Part shown: in pieces, positions 58,212 through 64,000 of the stretch
Position numbering within the stretch: the first letter of the stretch is position 1
Layout: each line of letters begins with the position of its first letter
DNA from: Mycobacterium sp. WUMAC-067
GTDB lineage: Bacteria; Actinomycetota; Actinomycetes; Mycobacteriales; Mycobacteriaceae
Assembly: GCF_020217485.1 (NCBI RefSeq)
Contig: NZ_JAEKMI010000009.1
Span: forward strand, 1-64,000
Direction of reading: 5' to 3'
DNA: 64,000 nucleotides
Program-made: the position numbers and the translations under genes
Notes under the pieces: model-generated
Database searches by the model: none
Told to the model about the DNA's origin: nothing
Seen by the model: the letters and a program-made list of their open reading frames with translations, nothing else

Positions 58212-59402
58212 CTAGCTGACACCCAGCACGGAGTAGACCGCGTTCGACAGGACCAGGCTGCGCGGGTCCGCGTTGGCCTTGGTGGGGTCGAAGTGATTCG
58301 CCACGTAGGCATAGCCGATGCGGTGCTCCAGATCGACGAATCCGAACGAGCCGCCCAGCCCGCCGTGGCCGAAGATCCGCGGGTTGGGTCCGTTGACGCA
58401 GCGCTGGTTGAGCATGTACCCCAGCCCCCAGCCGTGGTCGGCGACCCGCGGCCCCAGCACCAGGTCGGTCTCCAGCCCGCCCTGACAGACCCGCACCAGG
58501 TCCATGTGCTCGCGGCTGAGCACCTTCTCCTGGGCGAGCGCGTTGTAGAACGTCGCCAATCCCAGCGCCGACACCTGCCCGTTGGTGCCCGGGAATTCGA
58601 GTTCGCGCCACAGGCTCAGATCGTGTGAGCCGAGTTCGTCGTCGGGGGCGAACCCCATCGAGATGGACAGGCCCGCCTTGGGGTGCTCGGCCAGGCTGGT
58701 CGGCCAGCCTGGGGCATTGGCGTCGGCCAGCAGGTCCCGGGCGTGCGGCTTGTTGATCCGCTCGGCGCAGCGGCGCTGTTCGGCCAGCGGCAACCCGATG
58801 TGGACGTCGGCGCCGAACGGTTCGGCGATCTCGGTCCGTAGGTACTGGCCGATCGTGCGGCCCGTGACCCGGCGGAACACCTCGCCCATGATGAAGCCGA
58901 AGGTGGTCATGTGGTAGCCCTGGGCGGTGCCCGGCTTCCACCAGGGCTCGGCGGCGGCGAGCTGTTCGCAGACGTAGTCCCAATCCGCGACCTGTTCCCA
59001 GCGCATCCGGGTGCGCGGCCCGATCACGCCGGAGCGGTGGCTCATCACCATCGCCAGGGTGATGTCCTGTTTGCCCGCTTGGGCGAACTCCGGCCAGTAG
59101 TGGGCCACCGGCGCCTGCAGGTCCAGCTCGCCGCGGTCGGCCAGTTGGTGCACGCAGGTGGCCGACAGGCCCTTCGTGCCGGACAGCACCGTGGTCAGGG
59201 TGTTCTGCTGCCACGGCCGGGTGCGGGCTGCGTCGGCCCAGCCGCCCCACAGGTTGACGACGAGAGACCCATCGACCCACACCGCGACGGCCGCGCCGAC
59301 GTCGTTGCCCTGCGTGAAATTGCGCTCGAACGCGTCGCGAACCCCGACGAAATCCGACGCGCATGAGCCGTGGATCGACGCGTCCGTCGTCAGGTCGCTC
59401 AT
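58212..59402 (-). CDS. lipP: Beta-lactamase-fold esterase LipP
   Basis: A 396-residue serine hydrolase of the class C beta-lactamase/EstB type. The SxxK nucleophile motif is SGTKG in TLTTVLSGTKGLSATCV, the second motif is in QGYHMTTFGFIMGEV, and the third FGHGGLGGSFGFVD. The family includes esterases and low-activity peptidases; there is no signal peptide, so it acts in the cytosol. The ATG follows AGAGG. Rv2463 is the counterpart. It converges on the small secreted-protein gene with an 8-bp gap. Confidence 0.92.
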   Translation of the reverse strand: MSDLTTDASIHGSCASDFVGVRDAFERNFTQGNDVGAAVAVWVDGSLVVNLWGGWADAARTRPWQQNTLTTVLSGTKGLSATCVHQLADRGELDLQAPVAHYWPEFAQAGKQDITLAMVMSHRSGVIGPRTRMRWEQVADWDYVCEQLAAAEPWWKPGTAQGYHMTTFGFIMGEVFRRVTGRTIGQYLRTEIAEPFGADVHIGLPLAEQRRCAERINKPHARDLLADANAPGWPTSLAEHPKAGLSISMGFAPDDELGSHDLSLWRELEFPGTNGQVSALGLATFYNALAQEKVLSREHMDLVRVCQGGLETDLVLGPRVADHGWGLGYMLNQRCVNGPNPRIFGHGGLGGSFGFVDLEHRIGYAYVANHFDPTKANADPRSLVLSNAVYSVLGVS

Positions 59403-59434
59403 GGCGCCTCTCTATCGAGCAGATAGTTAGCCCG

Positions 59435-59505
59435 AGCGGGCGACGGGAATCGAACCCGCGTAGCTAGTTTGGAAGACTAGGGCTCTACCATTGAGCTACG
59501 CCCGC
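59435..59505 (-). tRNA. tRNA-Gly (TCC)
   Basis: A 71-nt cloverleaf with acceptor GCGGGCG/CGCCCGC, short D-loop AATGGTA, anticodon loop CTTCCAA (anticodon TCC) and T-loop TCGATTC. The discriminator base is T and CCA is not encoded. Confidence 0.96.
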
Positions 59506-59654
59506 ATGTAGTTAGTCGAGCGTGACTGTAGCTGGCGACGAAGATCAAATCTAATCGACGCGGCTTTGTGATCTCTGTGTGAGGTCCGCGAGGTCGCTGC
59601 CCAAGCCTGTGACGGACCTGGCTTTGCGGGGCCTTAGGATCATCGAGGTCAGCG

Positions 59655-59728
59655 CGGGGTGTAGCGCAGCTTGGTAGCGCATCCGCTTTGGGAGCGGAAG
59701 GCCGCAGGTTCAAATCCTGTCACCCCGA
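59655..59728 (+). tRNA. tRNA-Pro (TGG)
   Basis: A 74-nt cloverleaf with acceptor CGGGGTG/CACCCCG, D-arm GCGC/GCGC, anticodon stem TCCGC/GCGGA, loop TTTGGGA (anticodon TGG) and T-arm GCAGG/CCTGT. CCA is encoded at 59729-59731. It lies 70 bp before tig. Confidence 0.96.
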
Positions 59729-59798
59729 CCAGCACGACCGGCCCGCGCGCTGCGCGCGGCCCACCGACCACCAGGAACGAGCACCGAGGAGCACACCC

Positions 59799-61190
59799 GT
59801 GAAGAGCACCGTCGAGCAGTTGAGCCCCACCCGGGTGCGCATCAATGTGGAGGTCCCCTTCTCTGAACTCGAGCCGGACTTCCAGCGGGCCTACAAGGAG
59901 CTGGCCCGGCAGGTGCGCCTGCCCGGCTTCCGGCCGGGCAAGGCGCCGGCGAAGTTGCTGGAGGCCCGTTTCGGCCGGGAGGCGATGCTTGACCAGGTCG
60001 TCAACGACGCGCTGCCCGCGCGGTACGGACAGGCGGTCGCCGAATCCGAGGTGCACCCGCTGGGCCAGCCCGAGATCGAGGTCACAAAGAAGGAGTACGG
60101 CGAGGAGCTGGCGTTCACCGCCGAGGTCGACATCCGCCCCAAGCTCACCCTGCCGGACCCGGGCTCCGTGACGATCTCGGTGGACCCCATCGAGGTCAGT
60201 GACGACGACGTCGACGCCGAATTGCAGTCTCTGCGTGCCCGATTCGGCACCCTGACCGGGGTGGAGCGCCCGGTCGCCGACGGTGACTTCGTCTCCATCG
60301 ACTTGTCCGCCACTATCGACGGCGAAGAGGTCCCGGGCGCCACCGCGCAGGGGCTGTCCCACGAGGTCGGCTCCGGCCGGCTGATCGCGGGCCTCGACGA
60401 GGCGCTGGTCGGCTTGTCCGTCGATGAATCCAAGGAGTTCACCGCGCAGTTGGCCACCGGCGAGCATGCGGGGAAAGACGCGCAGGTGACCGTCACGGTC
60501 AAGTCGGTCAAGCAGCGCGAGCTGCCCGAGCCCGACGACGAGTTCGCCCAGTTGGCCAGCGAGTTCGACACCATCGAGGAGCTGCGTTCCAACCTGCGCG
60601 AGCAGGTCGGCCAGACCAAGCGCGCGCAGCAGGCCGAAAGCATTCGCGACGCCGCGATCGACACGTTGCTCGAGCAGGTCGACATCCCGCTGCCTGAAGC
60701 GATCGTCAAGGCGCAGGTCGACAGCGCGCTGCACAACGCCCTGCACAGCCTCGACCACGACGAATCCAAGCTCGACGAGGTGCTCGCCCAGCAGGGGAAG
60801 TCGCGCGAGGAGTTCGAGACCGAGACGCGCACCGCCGCCGAGACGGACGTCAAACGACAGCTGCTGCTCGACGCGCTCGCCGACGAGCTGCAGGTCCAGG
60901 TCGGCCAGGACGACCTGACCGAGCGGCTGGTCGCGACCTCTCGCCAGTACGGCATCGAGCCCCAGCAGCTGTTGGCCTACCTCCGGGAGAACAACCAGCT
61001 GCCGGCCATGTTCGCCGATGTGCGCCGGGCGCTGGCCATCGCCGAGGTGATCCGCGCGGCGACGGTCACCGACACCGCCGGAAACACCGTCGACACCGAT
61101 GAGTTCTTCGGCAAGCGCGCGGAGGCGGACGCCTCGGGTGACGTCGCCGGTGACGTCGAAGAACCCACGGCGGCCGACGCCGGGGAGTGA
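59799..61190 (+). CDS. tig: Trigger factor
   Basis: A 463-residue ribosome-bound chaperone and prolyl isomerase. The N-terminal ribosome-docking signature is [18 protein letters not shown]; the FKBP-type PPIase domain (about 150-245) has [20 protein letters not shown] and [22 protein letters not shown]; the C-terminal domain is helical and ends with an acidic tail. The start is GTG 59799 with GAGGAG upstream. It precedes clpP1-clpP2 as in other actinobacteria, linking nascent-chain folding and proteolysis. Confidence 0.97.
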   Translation: MKSTVEQLSPTRVRINVEVPFSELEPDFQRAYKELARQVRLPGFRPGKAPAKLLEARFGREAMLDQVVNDALPARYGQAVAESEVHPLGQPEIEVTKKEYGEELAFTAEVDIRPKLTLPDPGSVTISVDPIEVSDDDVDAELQSLRARFGTLTGVERPVADGDFVSIDLSATIDGEEVPGATAQGLSHEVGSGRLIAGLDEALVGLSVDESKEFTAQLATGEHAGKDAQVTVTVKSVKQRELPEPDDEFAQLASEFDTIEELRSNLREQVGQTKRAQQAESIRDAAIDTLLEQVDIPLPEAIVKAQVDSALHNALHSLDHDESKLDEVLAQQGKSREEFETETRTAAETDVKRQLLLDALADELQVQVGQDDLTERLVATSRQYGIEPQQLLAYLRENNQLPAMFADVRRALAIAEVIRAATVTDTAGNTVDTDEFFGKRAEADASGDVAGDVEEPTAADAGE

Positions 61191-61308
61191 CCGTGCGATG
61201 ACGCTGTGAGCGAACGCGCCCGTTTCGGGGGTGCGTGGCCGCGAAACGGCGGGCCCGGTTGGTTAGTGTCGGTGAAGACAGATCTGACAGAAAGCAGGTA
61301 ACCCGGTC

Positions 61309-61908
61309 GTGACTGACATGCGTTCAAACTCGCAGGGTCTCAACCTCACGGACTCCGTCTATGAGCGCTTGCTGTCCGAGCGCATCATCTTCCTGGGTTC
61401 GGAGGTGAGCGACGAAATCGCCAATCGGCTGTGCGCGCAGATTCTGCTGCTCGCCGCCGAGGACTCCACCAAAGACATTTCGCTCTACATCAACTCGCCC
61501 GGCGGATCGATCAGCGCCGGCATGGCGATCTACGACACCATGGTCCTGGCGCCGTGTGACATCGCCACCTACGCGATGGGCATGGCCGCCTCGATGGGTG
61601 AGTTCCTGTTGGCGGCGGGCACCAAGGGCAAGCGTTACGCGCTGCCGCACGCCCGCATCCTGATGCACCAGCCGCTCGGCGGGGTGACGGGCAGCGCGGC
61701 CGACATCGCCATCCAGGCCGAGCAGTTCCACGTCATCAAGAAGGAGATGTTCCGGCTCAACGCCGAATTCACCGGCCAGTCGATCGAACGCATCGAGGCC
61801 GACTCCGACCGCGACCGCTGGTTCACCGCGCAGGAGGCCCTCGAATACGGCTTCGTCGACCACATCATCACCCGCGCCGCCCACATCACCAATGGAGAAG
61901 CCCGATGA
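61309..61908 (+). CDS. clpP1: ClpP1 protease subunit
   Basis: A 199-residue Clp peptidase subunit forming the essential mixed ClpP1/ClpP2 tetradecamer. The triad is Ser95 in [11 protein letters not shown], His120 in [10 protein letters not shown], and Asp about 169 in [29 protein letters not shown] is the conserved strand-loop. GTG 61309 is used, giving a slightly shorter N-terminus than the 200-residue M. tuberculosis protein. The stop overlaps the clpP2 ATG, so subunits are made in a coupled ratio. Confidence 0.97.
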   Translation: MTDMRSNSQGLNLTDSVYERLLSERIIFLGSEVSDEIANRLCAQILLLAAEDSTKDISLYINSPGGSISAGMAIYDTMVLAPCDIATYAMGMAASMGEFLLAAGTKGKRYALPHARILMHQPLGGVTGSAADIAIQAEQFHVIKKEMFRLNAEFTGQSIERIEADSDRDRWFTAQEALEYGFVDHIITRAAHITNGEAR

Positions 61909-62540
61909 ACCCCGAAACCCAGCCTCAGGCGCGCTACATCCTGCCGTCGTTCATCGAGCACTCCAGCTTTGGGATCAAGGAGTCCAATCCCTACAACAAG
62001 CTGTTCGAGGAGCGCATCATCTTCCTCGGCGTCCAGGTGGACGACGCGTCGGCGAACGACATCATGGCGCAGCTGCTGGTGCTCGAGTCGCTGGACCCCG
62101 ACCGCGACATCACCATGTACATCAACTCGCCCGGCGGCGGATTCACCTCGCTGATGGCGATTTACGACACCATGCAGTACGTGCGGGCCGACATCCAGAC
62201 GGTGTGCCTGGGGCAGGCCGCCTCGGCGGCCGCGGTGTTGCTGGCCGCCGGGACCCCGGGCAAGCGGATGGCGCTGCCCAACGCCCGGGTGCTGATCCAC
62301 CAGCCGTCGCTGCAGGGTGTGATCCAGGGCCAGTTCTCCGATCTGGAGATCCAGGCCGCCGAGATCGAGCGGATGCGCACCCTGATGGAGACCACGTTGG
62401 CCCGCCACACCGGCAAGGACGCCGCGACGGTCCGCAAGGACACCGACCGGGACAAGATCCTGACCGCCGATGAGGCCAAGGACTACGGGATCATCGACAC
62501 CGTGCTGGAGTACCGCAAGCTTTCCGCCCAGAGCGCCTAG
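61905..62540 (+). CDS. clpP2: ClpP2 protease subunit
   Basis: A 211-residue partner of ClpP1. Catalytic Ser107 lies in [15 protein letters not shown] and His132 in [11 protein letters not shown]; the Asp follows in RKDTDRDK. The N-terminus ([27 protein letters not shown]) contains the propeptide that is trimmed on assembly. ATG 61905 overlaps the clpP1 stop. The unfoldase partner ClpX is encoded 1.3 kb downstream, past the opposite-strand mmuM. Confidence 0.97.
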   Translation: MNPETQPQARYILPSFIEHSSFGIKESNPYNKLFEERIIFLGVQVDDASANDIMAQLLVLESLDPDRDITMYINSPGGGFTSLMAIYDTMQYVRADIQTVCLGQAASAAAVLLAAGTPGKRMALPNARVLIHQPSLQGVIQGQFSDLEIQAAEIERMRTLMETTLARHTGKDAATVRKDTDRDKILTADEAKDYGIIDTVLEYRKLSAQSA

Positions 62541-62547
62541 CCCCTTT

Positions 62548-62609
62548 CGCCGAACGTGCACTCACGGCGAATTTTCGGCTGATTCTTCGCCCTGATTGCA
62601 CGCTCGGCG
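62548..62609. terminator. Long hairpin between clpP2 and mmuM, entering mmuM
   Basis: Arms 62548-62571 and 62586-62609 pair at 21 of 24 positions with a 14-base loop. The structure begins 8 bp after the clpP2 stop and covers the stop and last codons of the convergent mmuM gene. It is a strong candidate bidirectional terminator; its GCCGAACGTGCA-type arm resembles intergenic palindromes repeated in mycobacterial genomes (recollection only). Confidence 0.55.
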
Positions 62610-63488
62610 CACGGCGGCGATGTCCGCCGGCCCCACCCGGCAGCAGCCGCCGATAATGCGAGCGCCCGCCGAAACCCATTGCGACGCAAGCCCCGTCGCG
62701 AACGTGCGCGGGCCGGCCCACCCGCGACCGTCCCAGCGTTCCCCGCTGTTCGGGTAGACGATGACGGGCTTGCCGAGCACCGATGCGCTCGCGATCGCCG
62801 GCAACACGTCGTCGGGCGCGCAGCAGTTGACCCCGACGGCCACGATCTCGTCGACGCCGGCGGCCACCGCGAACGCGTCGGCCAGCGGTTGTCCGGCACG
62901 GGTCCGGTCCCCGTCGATCGTGTAGCTCAGCCACGCCCGCATCCCGACCGAGCGGACCAGGCCGACCAACGCTTCCGCCTCGTCGACGTCGGGCACGGTT
63001 TCGCAGGCGAGGACGTCGGCTCCGGCGTCCGCCAGGGTCTCCAGTCGGGGCCGATGCCATCGCGCCAACGCCGCGACCGACAAGCCGTAGCGCCCGCGGT
63101 ACTCCGAGCCGTCGGCCAGCGCAGCGCCGTAGGGTCCGACCGAGGCGGCGACGAGGAGACCCGCGGGTTCGCCACGGCCGGCCTCGTCCCGCGCGGCCTT
63201 CGCGAGCTCGACGCTGCGGCGCAGCAGCCCGCCGGTTTCCCGCCGATCCAATCCGCGCGCCGCAAAACCCTCGAATGACGCCTGGTAGCTGGCCGTCGTC
63301 GCGATGGTGGCCCCGGCGCGGAAGTAGGCGGCGTGGACGGCGACGATCTCGCGCGGGGCGTCCGCGAGCAGCCTGGCCGACCACAACCGGTCGGACAGGT
63401 CATGACCCCGCGCTTCGAGCTCGGTGGCCAAGCCGCCATCGAGCAGCACGGTTCCGCTGGGCCAGGTGAAGTCCACGGCCAAACCCAC
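62562..63488 (-). CDS. mmuM: Homocysteine S-methyltransferase MmuM
   Basis: A 308-residue zinc-dependent methyltransferase that makes methionine from homocysteine and S-methylmethionine. It shows LLDGGLATELEARGHDLSD, VAASVGPYGAALADGSEYRG, and the zinc ligands in VGVNCCAPDD and IIGGCCRVGP. GTG 63488 is chosen because TACAGT lies six bases upstream (leaderless); GTG 63476 is an alternative, and the ORF remains open far upstream through promoter DNA. Rv2458 is the counterpart. The last codons lie in the terminator hairpin. Confidence 0.93.
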   Translation of the reverse strand: MGLAVDFTWPSGTVLLDGGLATELEARGHDLSDRLWSARLLADAPREIVAVHAAYFRAGATIATTASYQASFEGFAARGLDRRETGGLLRRSVELAKAARDEAGRGEPAGLLVAASVGPYGAALADGSEYRGRYGLSVAALARWHRPRLETLADAGADVLACETVPDVDEAEALVGLVRSVGMRAWLSYTIDGDRTRAGQPLADAFAVAAGVDEIVAVGVNCCAPDDVLPAIASASVLGKPVIVYPNSGERWDGRGWAGPRTFATGLASQWVSAGARIIGGCCRVGPADIAAVRRACNQGEESAENSP

Positions 63489-63829
63489 GTGGCCACTGTA
63501 GGGTGATTTCGTGGGGGATTCGCCCAGGCCTCGTGTGACTATCCGGGGCTGGGTCGGCACCTCCGTCGGAGGTGGGATGGGACGGGCGCCGGACTCGGTC
63601 GCATTACGACCGCGACACGCCAAAGACACGCAAAGCGCGCCTTTCGCGAGCGACGGGCATCGTGTGGCTATATCTTTCCTCCATACGGAAGGGGCATGAA
63701 CTCCCGCAAATACCATCGGCGCGATTCGGCGTTTATGGTCGCGGCGGGCCCGATCAAGCGGGTAGCGTCGGTGAATACATGCGGGACAGGGAAGTCCAAC
63801 GGCGAAGAGGAAGTAGGCACTAACGCACC
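63489..63829. other. Divergent mmuM/clpX intergenic region
   Basis: 341 bases. The left edge holds overlapping -10 elements in both directions. To the right is a possible short leaderless ORF, GTG 63511 to TGA 63699 (62 codons), whose third-position GC is too low for a typical gene here. AT-rich TATATCTTT at 63668-63676 and TAGCGT near 63763 are possible clpX promoter elements. No clear repressor or activator palindrome was found. Confidence 0.5.
63495..63504. promoter_or_regulatory. Overlapping bidirectional -10 elements
   Basis: On the minus strand TACAGT (63500-63495) is six bases from the mmuM GTG. On the plus strand TAGGGT (63499-63504) is six bases from GTG 63511. The two hexamers share the central TA, the arrangement of a symmetrical bidirectional promoter. 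Confidence 0.5.
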
Positions 63830-64000
63830 ATGGCACGCATCGGAGACGGCGGGGACCTGCTGAAGTGCTCGTTCTGCGGGAAGAGCCAGAAGCAGGTCAA
63901 GAAGCTCATTGCTGGCCCCGGTGTATACATCTGCGATGAGTGCATCGATCTCTGCAACGAGATCATCGAAGAGGAGCTCGCCGACGCCGACGACGTGAAG
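63830..64000 (+). CDS. clpX: ClpX unfoldase, N-terminal fragment (continues beyond window)
   Basis: The first 57 residues of the ATP-dependent unfoldase that feeds ClpP1P2. The N-terminal zinc-binding domain is complete: Cys13-x2-Cys16 in [10 protein letters not shown] and Cys35-x2-Cys38 in [18 protein letters not shown] 63830 opens [12 protein letters not shown], the standard actinobacterial start. AGAGGAAG lies about 17-24 bases upstream. The AAA+ domain lies outside the window. Confidence 0.97.

Overview
The window is chromosomal DNA of a slow-growing-type mycobacterium outside the M. tuberculosis complex. Evidence is the high GC, the many GTG/TTG starts, the family content (MmpL, a Ddn-like F420 protein, LdtB, CmrA, GlbO, paired clpP1/clpP2, giant NAD-GDH), and a gene order that, as I recall it, matches M. 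tuberculosis Rv2521 (bcp) to Rv2457c (clpX). The species cannot be named from the sequence alone. I see no phage, transposase, CRISPR array or recognisable defence locus. The likely novelties are regulatory sites, small genes, residue changes and local rearrangements.

Layout. 0-10 kb: a Ddn-like gene and a divergent P450, bcp, two membrane-protein genes, tRNA-Lys, an Eis-type acetyltransferase divergent from an MmpL transporter, and a DMT transporter. 10-18 kb: envelope and housekeeping genes, namely L,D-transpeptidase ldtB, a small lipoprotein, tRNA-His, orn, a HerA-like ATPase, mycolate reductase cmrA, a UMF1-type MFS protein, an MmpS-like protein and the TetR regulator bkaR. 18.3-28 kb: a leucine/branched-chain ketoacid catabolic cluster, accD1-accA1-fadE19-MaoC-citE then bkdABC. 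BkdABC makes isovaleryl-CoA, FadE19 desaturates it, AccA1/AccD1 carboxylate 3-methylcrotonyl-CoA, the MaoC protein hydrates, and the CitE-like lyase cleaves. Two near-identical 20-bp palindromes sit before bkaR and before accD1 and are the probable BkaR operators. The scoA-scoB-fadD35 block that I recall between these genes in M. tuberculosis is missing.

28-31 kb: echA14, then a 1.9-kb lower-GC stretch holding only small unrecognised ORFs, then tRNA-Arg. 31-40 kb: lipid genes (lipQ, a WS/DGAT protein, the HAD-acyltransferase fusion plsC, plsB2), then a CopD/CtaG fusion. 40-48.4 kb: ssb2, the ABC-F ATPase ettA, NAD-GDH, a thioesterase and an unknown protein. 48.5-58 kb: a flavoprotein, alpha-glucosidase, truncated haemoglobin O, an HNH protein, two small proteins, aminopeptidase N, a mycothiol-dependent nitroreductase homologue with a CPWA instead of CPWC motif, rpiB and nei2. 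58-64 kb: a Gly/Pro-rich secreted protein, lipP, tRNA-Gly, tRNA-Pro, tig, clpP1-clpP2, mmuM, and the start of clpX.

Transcription signals. At least seven genes have a TANNNT -10 hexamer placed 6-7 bases before the start codon, which is the leaderless-mRNA arrangement. Two long imperfect hairpins lie between convergent genes and probably act as bidirectional terminators. Ortholog names and Rv numbers are from memory of the families; no database search was run.
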